A DNA stretch of 64,000 nucleotides from Variovorax paradoxus EPS (GCF_000184745.1 NC_014931.1:1860001-1924000); one strand, 5' to 3'. Shown: positions 28,647 through 37,673, numbered from the stretch's first letter. The notes: a model not told the origin generated them from the letters alone. Made by a program: numbers and translations.

Positions 28647-30236
28647 TCAGCGGTCGAGCGCCCAGAACATCGGCATGCCGGCCCAGAGCTTGTCCAGCCC
28701 CTTGAGGTTGGCGCGCGCGGCGAAGGCGGCCGAGTACTGGCCCGCGTTGATGTACGGCACGGCCTCGTAGGCACGGGCCTGGAAGGCGTCGAGCAGTTCC
28801 TTGCGCTTGGCGGGCACGGTCTCTTTCAGCCAGGCGGTGCGCAGCTCGTCCAGCTGTTTGTCGCAGGGCCATCCCGGCAGCGTGTTGCCGCAGGCCGCGC
28901 CCAGGTAAGCGTTGCTGATCGGTGAGTTGGCATCGAACTCGCCGGCCACCGTCACGTACATGTTCCAGCCGCCGGCCTCGGGCGCATCGCGCTTGGCGCG
29001 GCGCGCGCCGATGGAGGCCCAGTCCAGGTTCTGCGCGTCAACGTTGATGCCGATGCTCTTCATGGTCTGCGCGGCCATCAGCGCCTCGGCGTTGAGGTAG
29101 GGCACGTCGCTCGGCACCAGCAGCACGACCTTCTCGCCCTTGTAGCCCGCATCGGCCAGCATCTTCTTGGCCTTGGCCGCGTCGGCCTTGCGGTAGGGCT
29201 CGGCGCCGGCCGAGGTTTCGTTCGGGCTGCCGCAGATGAAGAAGGTGGGGCAGTAAGCCATGCGCATGTCGAGCGGATAGCCCATGGCCGCGACGAAGCG
29301 CTCCTGGTTCACCGCCTGCAGCAAGGCCTGACGCACCTTCGGATTGTTGAAGGGCGGATGCAGCTGGTTCATCACCAGAAAGCCCTGGTAGGCGCCGCCC
29401 GAGCCGATCTTCACGCTCGAGTCGGTGCGCAGTGGTGCGATGTAGTCGGGCTGCAGTTGCTCGACGATGTCGACTTCGCCGCGCTTCAGGGCCGCGATCG
29501 CGCTGTTCGAATCAGGCAGGTACAGCCATTCGACACGCTCGAAGTTGCTCTTCTTGCTGCCTGCGAGGCCGTTCGGCGGTTCGCTGCGCGCCACGTAGTT
29601 GGGGTTGCGCACGAACACCGCCTTGTTGCCCGGCACCCATTCGTCGCGCTTGAAGATGAAGGGGCCCGAGCCCAGCACCTCGGTGAGCGGCGCGGTGGCC
29701 GGCAGCTTGGCCAGGCGCTCGGGCAGCACCACCGGCGGAAAGCCCGAGGGCTTGGCCAGCGCATCGAGCACCATGCCGAAGGGCTCGGTGAGGGTGAGCG
29801 TGAAGTTGCGCGCATCGACCTGCTTCCACTCCGCGCCGCTCGCGGTCATCGCGCGGCCCAGGCTGTCGCGCGCGGCCCAGCGTTGCAACGAGGCGACCAC
29901 ATCGGCCGAGGTGACGGCGCTGCCGTCGGAGAACTTCAGGCCCGGGCGCAGCGTGAAGCTCCACTGCTTGCCGTCTTTCGAGGCCGTGTACTTCTCGACC
30001 ATCTGCGGCTGCGGCTTGCCCGTCGAGTCCTGCGCGAACAGGGTGTCGTAGACCATGTAGCCGAAGTTGCGCGAGATGTAGGCGGTTGTGAAGGTCGGGT
30101 CGAGGATCTTCAGGTCCGCATGCGCCACCACCTTGAGCGTCTTGGGCGCGGGTGTCTGGGCGAGCGCCGGGAGGCACGCGGCGGAAAGCGCCAGGGCAAC
30201 AAAGGCGGCAGAGGCGGCAAGCGTTCGTCGTTTCAT
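28647..30236 (-). CDS. Peptide ABC transporter substrate-binding protein, DppA-like
   Basis: The 529-residue periplasmic receptor has a signal peptide (MKRRTLAASAAFVALALSA to ALAQ). The family-5 binding domain opens TLKVVAHADLKILDPTFTTA and contains SFTLRPGLKFSDGSAVTSAD, the conserved cluster of this class. The start at 30236 places the signal peptide first; a 20-residue upstream extension is rejected. It lies 43 bases after the M81 peptidase gene. Family-5 receptors bind di- and oligopeptides, glutathione, nickel or opines, so the ligand must be inferred from the operon: peptides or conjugates containing D-amino acids. Confidence 0.9.
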   Translation of the reverse strand: MKRRTLAASAAFVALALSAACLPALAQTPAPKTLKVVAHADLKILDPTFTTAYISRNFGYMVYDTLFAQDSTGKPQPQMVEKYTASKDGKQWSFTLRPGLKFSDGSAVTSADVVASLQRWAARDSLGRAMTASGAEWKQVDARNFTLTLTEPFGMVLDALAKPSGFPPVVLPERLAKLPATAPLTEVLGSGPFIFKRDEWVPGNKAVFVRNPNYVARSEPPNGLAGSKKSNFERVEWLYLPDSNSAIAALKRGEVDIVEQLQPDYIAPLRTDSSVKIGSGGAYQGFLVMNQLHPPFNNPKVRQALLQAVNQERFVAAMGYPLDMRMAYCPTFFICGSPNETSAGAEPYRKADAAKAKKMLADAGYKGEKVVLLVPSDVPYLNAEALMAAQTMKSIGINVDAQNLDWASIGARRAKRDAPEAGGWNMYVTVAGEFDANSPISNAYLGAACGNTLPGWPCDKQLDELRTAWLKETVPAKRKELLDAFQARAYEAVPYINAGQYSAAFAARANLKGLDKLWAGMPMFWALDR

Positions 30237-30279
30237 CGTCGGTACTCCGGTGGGGCGAAAGAAGGAAGAGAAAAGGAGA

Positions 30280-31731
30280 TCAGGCCGCGACGCCAATAGG
30301 CCACTTGGGCAGGCGCGCTTTCTTGTAGGGCAGGGTGTTGAGATCCAACGTCACGGCGCCTGGTGCGCCCGCGTAGATCACATGCTTCGCGACCTTCGAG
30401 TACGACGCGTAGAAGTGCTGCGACGACTTCACGACGACGATCTTCTTGGCCGCGAGGTCGCAGCCCAGTTGCGTGAACAGGTCAGTGCCCATCGCCTGGT
30501 TGCGCAGGGTGATCAGCACGATCTCGATGCCGTTGGCTTCGATGAGCGCGCTGTCGCCCATCAGCGTGGGCGTGCCGGCAAGGCCCGTCATCACCAGTTC
30601 GTGCTTGAGCGCCTTCACGGTGCATTCGAGGTCGAGCGGATCGCCCGAGAGCGGGCTGATCTTGCCGCCGATGCGCATTGCGAGCTTCGCGCCCACGCCC
30701 GCATCGAAGGCGATGCGCACCGCGATCGGGTCCCACATCGGGCCGAGCGCCGCGTTGGTGATGCCGCGCTCGACCATGCGGCGCAGGATGAAGGTGGAGT
30801 CGCTGGCCGCGCCGCCGCCGGGGTTGTCGGCGCCATCGGACAGCACCACGGGGCCGCCGTCGAAGGCCAATGCCTCGTCGAGCGAGGCATCGATGCTCGG
30901 GTAATTCACGGTGAGACCGTCGCGCATCGCGATCACTTCATCCGCAAGCTGGCGCGCGAGCGCGTCGGCCTTGGCCTGGTCGCCATCGGTGTAGACCAGT
31001 ACCTTGGTGCCCATCTCCGGCACGTCGCCCCACGAGAAGCCGTGCGTGAGCGAGATCGAGAGCACCCCGTCCTTGCCTTCGAGCGACTGCATGCGCTTGA
31101 CGAAACCAAGTGCAGGTTCCCGCGAGGTGTGGACCGTGACGATCATGTCGCAGTCGACCACCGCGGCCACCGGCTTCACCTTGCCTTCGACCATCGCGGC
31201 GCAGATGTCCACCAGCTCGAGCCCGCGTTCCAGCACGTCGGTGTGCGGGTACTCCTTGAAGGAGATCATCAGGTCCGCGTTGGCGATCATCTCGGGCGTC
31301 AGGTGGTTGTGCGGATCGAGTTCGGCACCGATCACCACCTTGGGCCCGACGATCTGCCGCACGCGCGCCAGCAGGTCGCCTTCGCAGTCGTCGTAGCCGT
31401 CGGCCACCATCGCGCCGTGCAGGCCGAGCAGCACCATGTCCACGGGCAGCACCGCGCGCAGGTCGTCGAGCAGCTCGTCACGCAGCGTTTCATACGCGTG
31501 GCGCGTGGTCGTGCCGCTGGGTTGCGCGCCGGCCACCATGCCTTCGAAGAGCTGCCAGCCCTTGTCCGCGCCGCGCATGCGGGCGGCCCACAGCGGGCCC
31601 GAGAACAGCGTCATCGCATCCGGGTGCTTGCCGGCGGGGAAGTGGCCGCGGTCCTTGAACGAGGCGAGGCCGGTCGGCATCGGGCCGAAGGTGTTGGTTT
31701 CGGTGGCGAGCGAGGCGCTGAAGACACGCAT
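30280..31731 (-). CDS. M81 family metallopeptidase, microcystinase C (MlrC)-like
   Basis: The 483-residue protein carries the conserved M81 blocks GLHGAM (residues 103-108), ELDPHNHLT (137-145, likely metal ligands) and KEYPHTD (159-165), then the C-terminal half with LSDGADNPGGGAASDST. MlrC of microcystin-degrading bacteria cleaves a linear peptide that includes D-Glu and non-standard residues. Relatives are widespread in soil bacteria that meet no microcystin. Its place directly after dauA and before the dpp genes suggests that it opens imported peptides with D- or iso-linked residues. It has no signal peptide, so it acts in the cytoplasm after import. Confidence 0.82.
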   Translation of the reverse strand: MRVFSASLATETNTFGPMPTGLASFKDRGHFPAGKHPDAMTLFSGPLWAARMRGADKGWQLFEGMVAGAQPSGTTTRHAYETLRDELLDDLRAVLPVDMVLLGLHGAMVADGYDDCEGDLLARVRQIVGPKVVIGAELDPHNHLTPEMIANADLMISFKEYPHTDVLERGLELVDICAAMVEGKVKPVAAVVDCDMIVTVHTSREPALGFVKRMQSLEGKDGVLSISLTHGFSWGDVPEMGTKVLVYTDGDQAKADALARQLADEVIAMRDGLTVNYPSIDASLDEALAFDGGPVVLSDGADNPGGGAASDSTFILRRMVERGITNAALGPMWDPIAVRIAFDAGVGAKLAMRIGGKISPLSGDPLDLECTVKALKHELVMTGLAGTPTLMGDSALIEANGIEIVLITLRNQAMGTDLFTQLGCDLAAKKIVVVKSSQHFYASYSKVAKHVIYAGAPGAVTLDLNTLPYKKARLPKWPIGVAA

Positions 31732-31767
31732 GGGGATGGTCTCTGTGGTTGTTGTGGGTGTTCTTTT

Positions 31768-32928
31768 TCAGGCAGCCGCGGCAATGCGCAGCCGCTGCGG
31801 CCCGAGCATCTCGGCCGTGAGCCCGAAGTTCGCGATGCGCTCGGGCAGCGGCAGCCCGCGGGCCAGCGCGGCGCAGGCTTCGCCCATCGCCGCCGAGGTC
31901 TGGATGCCGTAGCCGCCTTGCGCCGCGACCCAGAAGAAGCCGGGCGCATCGGGGTCGAAGCCGCCGACGAGGTCGCCATCGGCCACGAAGGAGCGAAGGC
32001 CCGCCCAGGTGCGCGTGGGGCGGCGGATGGCGAGCGTGGTCGCCTCTTCGATGCGGTGGATGGCGATGGCGATGTCGAGCTCTTCGGGCTGCACGTCCTG
32101 CGGATCGACCGGGTCGGCGTTGGCCGGCGAGCCGAGCAGCATGCCGGCGTCGGGCTTGATGTACCAGCCCTCGTCGGCATTGAAGACCATGGGCCAGTGC
32201 GCGACGCTCTCGCCCTCGGGTGGCGCGAAGATGAAGGCCGAGCGCCGCCGCGGCTCGATGCCGATGGGCCGCACGCCCGCGAGCCTGGCGATGGTGTCGA
32301 CCCATGCGCCCGCGGCATTGAGCACCACCGGGGCTTCGTAGACGTTGCCGCCGGCCGTCACGCGCCACATCTCGCCGATGCGCTCCACGGCCGTCACGTC
32401 CGCATCGCACACGAGCTTGCCGCCGGCCTTGCGCATGCCACGCAGGTAGCCCTGGTGGATGGCGTGCACGTCCATGTCGGCCGCATCGGGTTCGTACACG
32501 GCGCCGGCCACCTGGTCCGGCCGGAGGGCGGGCACCATCGCGAGGGCTTCTTCGCTGCTCAGGCGACTGGCGCCGGTATCCATCGCGCGCAGTACATCCC
32601 AGTGGGCATCGAGCTCCGCGAGCTGTGCCGTGCCGCCGACCATCAGCGCGCCGCGCGGCGTGAGCAGCGGGTGCTCGGAGAAGCCTTCGGGGGGATGCTG
32701 AAGAAACGCGCGGCTCGCCATGGTGAGGGCGCGCACCTGCGGCGTGCCGTAGCTTTCCATGAAGAGTGCGGCCGAGCGGCCGGTGGAGTGATAGCCCGGC
32801 TGGGCTTCGCGTTCGAGCAGGATCACGCGGGCATGCGGAGCGAGCCAATTGGCCACCGAAGCCCCGGCAATCCCGCCGCCGATCACGAGGTAGTCGGCCA
32901 CCATGGGCGCTGTTGTTGTTGAGGTCAT
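31768..32928 (-). CDS. dauA: FAD-dependent D-arginine dehydrogenase-like oxidoreductase
   Basis: The 386-residue flavoprotein closely resembles catabolic D-arginine dehydrogenase DauA of Pseudomonas aeruginosa as I remember it. Shared segments are IGGGIAGASVANWLAPHARV (residues 16-35), PGYHSTGRSAALF with the active-site H47 (44-56), RRRSFIFAPPEG-like, KPDAGMLLGSPANADPVDPQ, FVADGDLVGGF and AAQGGYGIQTSAAMGEA. DauA oxidises D-arginine, D-lysine and other basic or hydrophobic D-amino acids to 2-keto acids. Here it is the first gene of an eight-gene operon. It is divergent from a cupin-HTH regulator with operators starting 21 bases before its ATG. Its substrate range may differ from D-arginine. 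Confidence 0.85.
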   Translation of the reverse strand: MTSTTTAPMVADYLVIGGGIAGASVANWLAPHARVILLEREAQPGYHSTGRSAALFMESYGTPQVRALTMASRAFLQHPPEGFSEHPLLTPRGALMVGGTAQLAELDAHWDVLRAMDTGASRLSSEEALAMVPALRPDQVAGAVYEPDAADMDVHAIHQGYLRGMRKAGGKLVCDADVTAVERIGEMWRVTAGGNVYEAPVVLNAAGAWVDTIARLAGVRPIGIEPRRRSAFIFAPPEGESVAHWPMVFNADEGWYIKPDAGMLLGSPANADPVDPQDVQPEELDIAIAIHRIEEATTLAIRRPTRTWAGLRSFVADGDLVGGFDPDAPGFFWVAAQGGYGIQTSAAMGEACAALARGLPLPERIANFGLTAEMLGPQRLRIAAAA

Positions 32929-32948
32929 CGCCGAAAAGTGTAGAAAGA

Positions 32949-33048
32949 AATTTGCGGATACGCAAATTATTTGCGGCGCACCAAGGGGAAACCATGGTGC
33001 ACCTCATCGGTGAAATTTGCGTCAATGCAATTTGCGTATACGCAACTT
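32949..33048. promoter_or_regulatory. Cluster of three palindromic operators between dauA and its regulator gene
   Basis: Site 1 is AATTTGCG-GATA-CGCAAATT (32949-32968), with perfect 8-base arms. Site 3 is AATTTGCG-TATA-CGCAACTT (33029-33048), with one mismatch. Between them, site 2 (33014-33033) has AATTTGCG-TCAA-TGCAATTT with weaker right-arm symmetry, and it overlaps site 3. A further half-site TTTGCG lies at 32970-32975. The repeated 20-base palindrome in a divergent region next to an HTH regulator gene strongly suggests binding sites for that regulator. Confidence 0.75.
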
Positions 33049-33132
33049 CCGCGCCCGAGTCATCCGGGTTGGCATGGATGGCGTGCGGGCCCGCTGGCAG
33101 AATCGCCATGCACTACAAAGAGAAAGCCAAGC

Positions 33133-33843
33133 GTGAATCCACACACAGGGACCAAGCCGGGGACGAAGCCAAAGGACGAGGCGCCCACGCTGGACCGCAC
33201 CACTTTCGGCCACCGCCTGCGCACCGCGCGCAAGCGTTTCGGCTGGACGCTGGCGCAATTGGCCGAGCGTTCGGGCGTGTCGATCACCACCATCTCGCGC
33301 GCCGAGCGCGGCCAGCTCGCGCTGGGCTATGAAAACTTCGCCGCGCTGGGCCGAGCGCTGGAGATGGACATGAACGCGATGTTCGCGGGCGCCGGCGTCA
33401 AGCCCGCGCAGTTCGATGGACCGGTGGTCACGCGCGCGGGCAAGGGCGTGGTCTACCGCGGACTCTCGTTCGCCTACGAGTTCCTTGGCACCACGGCGGC
33501 CGGCAAGCAGATGAGCCCGGTCGTCGGCACGGTGCATGCGCGCCGCATCAACGGCCCGGAAGACTTCGCGCGGCATCCGGGCGAAGAGTTCGCGTATGTG
33601 TTGTCGGGCGAGATCGAGGTGCACTTCGACACGGGTGAAGTCGTGCACCTCGCGCGCGGCGATTCGCTGTACTACGACAGCAGCATCGGCCATGCGTACG
33701 TGAGCGTGAGCCGGCAGCTCGCGAAGATCGTCGGCGTGACCTCCGGGGAGAGCGGACACATGAAGTCGGCGCGCGAGGCGCCTGTGCTGAAGCCGGCACG
33801 CAAGGCGGTGGCGAAGAAGGCAGGGCGCGGCGGCAAGAGCTGA
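33133..33843 (+). CDS. XRE-type helix-turn-helix regulator with cupin domain
   Basis: This 236-residue regulator has a lambda-repressor-type HTH at about residues 25-80 (LRTARKRFGWTLAQLAERSG, then VSITTISRAERGQ). A C-terminal cupin at about 145-220 (GEEFAYVLSGEIEVHFDTGE) probably senses a small molecule. The start is taken as GTG 33133, preceded by AAAGAGAAAG; in-frame upstream codons run through the operator region and look non-coding. The lysine-rich C-terminus (KPARKAVAKKAGRGGKS) may aid DNA contact. It is divergent from dauA and most likely represses the dauA operon and itself until a D-amino acid or its keto acid is present. Confidence 0.8.
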   Translation: MNPHTGTKPGTKPKDEAPTLDRTTFGHRLRTARKRFGWTLAQLAERSGVSITTISRAERGQLALGYENFAALGRALEMDMNAMFAGAGVKPAQFDGPVVTRAGKGVVYRGLSFAYEFLGTTAAGKQMSPVVGTVHARRINGPEDFARHPGEEFAYVLSGEIEVHFDTGEVVHLARGDSLYYDSSIGHAYVSVSRQLAKIVGVTSGESGHMKSAREAPVLKPARKAVAKKAGRGGKS

Positions 33844-33892
33844 CGCGGCGCACAGATCGCGGAAGCAAGCTGAAGAAATCCTCGAATATCCA

Positions 33893-34666
33893 ATGGCACT
33901 GACCCCTGAAAACTGGCCCAGCCGGGCCGTCGTCCAAGCCTCGCTGGCGGCCCAGTTCGCTCTGCCGCCCTTGCCTCCACCGATGCAGGACTGGTTCGCC
34001 TGGTGCCGCAGCATGGGGACCCAGTCACTCGTGCTGGACGAGGCGGATTGGCGCGAGGGTTGGCGTGGCGAGCTCACCGGCGCGGGCGCCATCGATGTGC
34101 CCGGCCTCCTGGCGGAGATGGAGGGCTACCGTTTCATCCTGGATCAAGAGGCGAGCACGCCGGAGCATCTGGTGTGGCGCGACGCCGTGCAGACCGGCGA
34201 ATGGCAGCCGCACTGGGTGGTTCTGCAAAACGCGAATGGCGATCCGTTGATCGGCGATATCAGCCAGCCCGAAGTGCCGGTGCTCTGGGACTGGCACGGG
34301 AGCGGCAGCTGGTCGCCGCAGCCGCTGTTTCCGAATCTTCGAATGCTGATGGAGCGCATCGAAATCGATGCGCCGGTTCCGTCGGACGATGTTCCGTCGA
34401 AGATCCTTTTCTACACGGTGCATCTCGCGGACCTGGGCCCTCAGCCTCTGCAGGTGCTGACCGCGCTCAAGACCCATTCGGACTACAGGCACCTGGCCGG
34501 CGCAAGCCTGCTGAAGCTCAAGCATCAACTGCCTTTGCCGCTGCTGGTCGACAACGTCAGCGATGCGGCGAAGGACTACCTGGTTCATCGCTTCGAAGCG
34601 CTTGGGGCGCGAGTGGAAGTCGTCGAGCGGGGACTGGGGACATCTGCAAACCGCACCTCACCATGA
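33893..34666 (+). CDS. Unknown protein with SUKH-like region and L7/L12-like C-terminal domain
   Basis: The 257-residue protein shows two parts. Residues 1-165 contain WVVLQNANGDPLIGDISQPE and VPVLWDWHGSGSWSPQPLF, which resemble the SMI1/KNR4 (SUKH) fold common in immunity proteins. Residues about 175-245 (ILFYTVHLADLGPQPLQVLT to EALGARVEVVE) resemble the C-terminal domain of ribosomal protein L7/L12, used in several bacterial proteins as an interaction module. No signal peptide or membrane helix is present. No toxin gene is adjacent. The domain calls are from pattern memory and are tentative. Confidence 0.55.
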   Translation: MALTPENWPSRAVVQASLAAQFALPPLPPPMQDWFAWCRSMGTQSLVLDEADWREGWRGELTGAGAIDVPGLLAEMEGYRFILDQEASTPEHLVWRDAVQTGEWQPHWVVLQNANGDPLIGDISQPEVPVLWDWHGSGSWSPQPLFPNLRMLMERIEIDAPVPSDDVPSKILFYTVHLADLGPQPLQVLTALKTHSDYRHLAGASLLKLKHQLPLPLLVDNVSDAAKDYLVHRFEALGARVEVVERGLGTSANRTSP

Positions 34667-34726
34667 GCACAGAGCACGGCATCCTCAGCGCGAAGACCGT
34701 GGCGCTGCCGGACTTCTCGCAAGCCT

Positions 34727-35122
34727 CTACAGGGAGATCATGGGCAGAAAGCCCCCGGCGATGAGGCGAGAGCCATCGAACACGGGAACCTGCCCCTCGA
34801 ACTGCATCCGCGGATCGCTTGTCATCTTGGCCATCCCTATGTCCCTCGCGGCCTTGTCGGGCCACTCGACCCAGGACATCACGACAGCCTCGCCTTCCTT
34901 GGCGCCGGCAGCCTCGATGAAGCTCGTGTATTGGTCTGCGTCGCGGCGCGCACTTTCACCGTGGTAGGTCGATGCGTCGGGGCCGGATTCATCGAGCCAG
35001 CATTCCGTCACACGCAGCGCGCCGTGCGCCCGGGTCACCTCGGCGGAGGCAGCGGCCATCTTCTCGTAGACGGCCTTGTTGGCGCGGGGCACGGGTGCCA
35101 GGTAGCAGTCGATATAGGTCAT
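34727..35122 (-). CDS. DUF1428 family protein
   Basis: The 131-residue protein starts MTYIDCYLAPVPRANKAVYE and has the family features YHGESARRDADQYTSF and VVMSWVEWPDKAARDIGMAK, then FDGSRLIAGGFLPMI at the C-terminus. DUF1428 (YbaA-like) proteins are small cytoplasmic proteins with a dimeric alpha-beta barrel fold and an unknown function. The gene stands alone, converging with the SUKH-like gene and lying 93 bases before a LysR gene end on the same strand. Confidence 0.85.
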   Translation of the reverse strand: MTYIDCYLAPVPRANKAVYEKMAAASAEVTRAHGALRVTECWLDESGPDASTYHGESARRDADQYTSFIEAAGAKEGEAVVMSWVEWPDKAARDIGMAKMTSDPRMQFEGQVPVFDGSRLIAGGFLPMISL

Positions 35123-35215
35123 GCGCTGTCTCCGTTCGAGGGGTGCTGTTGCGCTTCACTGTAGCTCGGCAGATGGCCTGCAGCACTGCTTCCGCCTGCC
35201 ACCTTGCGCTATCGA

Positions 35216-36121
35216 TCAAGCAGCCGAAGCGTGCTTCCCAGGCTGCAATGCCTCCAGCACGAAACGCGTCGGCCCGCTCGCACCACGGTCGCTGACCGCG
35301 AGGCCCAGCTGCCGCCACAGCGCCGGGCTGAGCGGACGAATGGCGATGCGAGGGTCATGCGCGGGCTCTTTGTCGTCGGCGTGCGATTCCTCAGGCAGCA
35401 AGGCCGCTCCATAACCGGCCGCGACCAGCGTCCTGATCGCATCGTTGTAGTTGAGCTCGATGCGCGGCCGGCAATGCACGCCAGCCGCGGAGAACCATTC
35501 CGCGGTCAGTCGATAGAGACGCGTGGAGGCGTCGTTCATGATCAGCGGCCGTTCGGCCAGCCATTGCGGCGTGAGCCGCCTGGGTGCCTTCCAGTCCGCC
35601 GGCAGAAAGGCGACGACGGCCTCGCGCCGCAGCGGCGTGACATGAACGCCGCGCACAGGCGGCTGCGGCAGCGCCACGACCGCGAGGTCCAGGCTGCCCG
35701 CGGCGAGCCGGGCCATGCTGTCGTTGGAGGTCAGCACCTGCACGTTCACGTCGATGCCGGGATGGTGCTGGGCAAGACGCTTGAGCGCGGGCGGCAGCAG
35801 GTGCGCAATGGTGCCCGTCGAGGCACCCACGCGCACGCGGCCCGTCTGGCCGGCGAGCTGGCGTCGAACGTCTTCCACTGCGTCGTCCGCGTCCGCGAGC
35901 AGCCTGCGGGCACGCGCGATGAATCGCTCGCCCAGGGCGGTCGCTTGCGCGGGCCCTCTCCCGCGAACGAGCAACTGGCCACCCAGGCGCGACTCCAGTT
36001 CCGCGATCTGAACGGTGACGGTGGGGGCCGCCAGGTGAAGGGCGCGCGCAGCATTCGCCAGGGAGCCGAGATCGGCGATGGCGACGAGGGTGCGCAGATG
36101 GTCAAGGCTGAGTTCTCGCAT
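35216..36121 (-). CDS. LysR family transcriptional regulator
   Basis: The 301-residue regulator has its helix-turn-helix at residues 1-62 (LRTLVAIADLGSLANAARAL, then TVTVQIAELESRLG) and an effector domain from about residue 90 (GRVRVGASTGTIAHLLPPAL). It is divergent from an argC gene across 82 bases that are AT-rich for this window and include TTAA at 36131-36134 and 36141-36144. In LysR systems such pairs usually mean that the regulator controls the divergent gene, so it probably regulates argC in response to an arginine-related compound. Confidence 0.88.
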   Translation of the reverse strand: MRELSLDHLRTLVAIADLGSLANAARALHLAAPTVTVQIAELESRLGGQLLVRGRGPAQATALGERFIARARRLLADADDAVEDVRRQLAGQTGRVRVGASTGTIAHLLPPALKRLAQHHPGIDVNVQVLTSNDSMARLAAGSLDLAVVALPQPPVRGVHVTPLRREAVVAFLPADWKAPRRLTPQWLAERPLIMNDASTRLYRLTAEWFSAAGVHCRPRIELNYNDAIRTLVAAGYGAALLPEESHADDKEPAHDPRIAIRPLSPALWRQLGLAVSDRGASGPTRFVLEALQPGKHASAA

Positions 36122-36203
36122 CGCGCTAATTTAACTTTTCTTAATCCTGCATTGAAGATATTTAGCTGGAGCCATCGAGACCGCGTCCCTACGATTGCGC
36201 TCC

Positions 36204-37139
36204 ATGGACCTCAACATCTTTATCGACGGCGATCAGGGCACCACTGGCCTCGACCTGCAGAACCGCCTGCGCGGCGGGGAATTTCGCATCCGCACATTGC
36301 CGGCCAACCTGCGCAAGGACGCGGCTGCGCGCCGGGCCGCCCTCAACGAGAGCGACATCGCCATCCTGTGCCTGCCCGATGCCGCGGCGCGCGATGCGGT
36401 GGCGATGATCGAGAACCCTTCGGTGCGCGTCATCGACGCCAGCTCGGCGCACCGCACCAGCCCCGGCTGGGTCTACGGCCTGCCGGAGCTCGATGCGCAA
36501 CAGGGCGAGCGCATCGCGTCTGCACTGCGGGTCACGAATCCGGGCTGCTACCCCACGGCCGCGGTTGCCCTGCTGCGACCGCTGACGGATGCGGGGCTGC
36601 TGCCTGCCGACTATCCGCTGGTCATTCACGCCGTCTCGGGCTATTCGGGCCAGGGCAGGGCGGGAGTGGAAGCGTATGAGGCCGGGGTGGGCGCGGGCGC
36701 GCATTCACTGAAGGTCTACGGCCTTGCACTCGAGCACAAGCACGTGCCGGAAATCGAGACCTATGCCGGCTTGACGGAGCGTCCCATCTTCGTGCCGGCA
36801 TACGGCAGTTATCGGCAGGGCATCGTGCTCACCATCGGACTGCACGCGCGGATGCTTCCCGTCGGTGTGTCTGGCGCGCGCATCCATGAGTGCCTCATGG
36901 AGCGGTACCGCGATGCGGCACATGTGCGCGTGATGCCGATGTCTTCTGCCGCGCCGATGACGGAGCTCGATCCGCAAGTGCACAACGGATCGAACGACAT
37001 GAGCTTGGGTGTCGCGTGGAATGAACGCACGGGGCAGATCGTCTTGGGGGCGGTTCTGGACAACCTGGGCAAAGGGGCCGCGGGGGCGGCGGTGCAGAAC
37101 CTGCGGTTGATGGCGGGGGCATTGTTGCCTGTGGCGTGA
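36204..37139 (+). CDS. argC: N-acetyl-gamma-glutamyl-phosphate reductase, short type
   Basis: The 311-residue enzyme of the short ArgC branch starts [20 protein letters not shown], an NADP-binding loop, and carries the catalytic cysteine in [10 protein letters not shown], followed by [12 protein letters not shown] and [11 protein letters not shown]. It reduces N-acetyl-glutamyl phosphate to the semialdehyde in arginine synthesis. It stands alone with its own divergent LysR gene and no other arg genes, so it may be a second, regulated copy or serve a related dehydrogenase role. A TTG at 36195 could add three residues. Confidence 0.9.
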   Translation: MDLNIFIDGDQGTTGLDLQNRLRGGEFRIRTLPANLRKDAAARRAALNESDIAILCLPDAAARDAVAMIENPSVRVIDASSAHRTSPGWVYGLPELDAQQGERIASALRVTNPGCYPTAAVALLRPLTDAGLLPADYPLVIHAVSGYSGQGRAGVEAYEAGVGAGAHSLKVYGLALEHKHVPEIETYAGLTERPIFVPAYGSYRQGIVLTIGLHARMLPVGVSGARIHECLMERYRDAAHVRVMPMSSAAPMTELDPQVHNGSNDMSLGVAWNERTGQIVLGAVLDNLGKGAAGAAVQNLRLMAGALLPVA

Positions 37140-37381
37140 GTTCGATGTGTTGACGCAAGGGGGCTTCGGGAGTCAAAGTTCGGTCTCGGTATCGCGGAGC
37201 TTCTGCCGGCCAGAAGAGAGCTGCCTCGGAACGAATGTCTAATCGCTTCGGACCCATTCACGATGAAGGTGCGGCCGGCTCCAGCCGGTCGGGAGCGGAA
37301 GTACGATTCGAGGTCGAACGCCTGGCCCGTCATTCTTCGATGCCATTGTTCGCTTGCCCCACCAGCCCACTCACCAACGGG

Positions 37382-37597
37382 ATGTCAATGACAGAAACGA
37401 CCAAAGTCAAAGGCCCTGCCTCGTACTTTCCTTCGATTGAAAAAACCTACGAGAAGCCAATCGCCCACTGGATGAATGTTCTTCAGGATGCAGGCCCTCT
37501 CAAACACATGGAGCTCGTGAACCGGCTCAAGACGGAGCATCAAATCGGCCACGGACACGCAAACGCGCTGGTGGCGGCATTCCTGACGAAGAAGTAG
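37382..37597 (+). CDS. DUF4287 family small protein
   Basis: The predicted 71-residue protein contains KGPASYFPSIEKTYEKPIAH and HMELVNRLKTEHQIGHGHAN, which match the DUF4287 consensus over its whole length. The start at 37382 is preferred because it follows AACGGG closely; ATG 37388 is also possible, and the longer frame upstream has no family similarity. The function is unknown; members are small cytoplasmic proteins often found singly. It lies in a pocket of accessory genes whose base composition appears less GC-rich than the flanks. Confidence 0.8.
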   Translation: MSMTETTKVKGPASYFPSIEKTYEKPIAHWMNVLQDAGPLKHMELVNRLKTEHQIGHGHANALVAAFLTKK

Positions 37598-37673
37598 TAA
37601 AAGGTCAGGACTCGAACGTTCACGTGCGGCCAGGCCCGAGTTCGGCCGCATGCCAATCTGGAAGACTTCGAGA

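Noticed and set aside
37140..37381. Upstream in-frame extension of the DUF4287 gene (49 extra codons from 37235)
   Set aside because: The extra residues show no family similarity and the conserved domain begins right after ATG 37382; nothing else was recognised in this 242-base gap.
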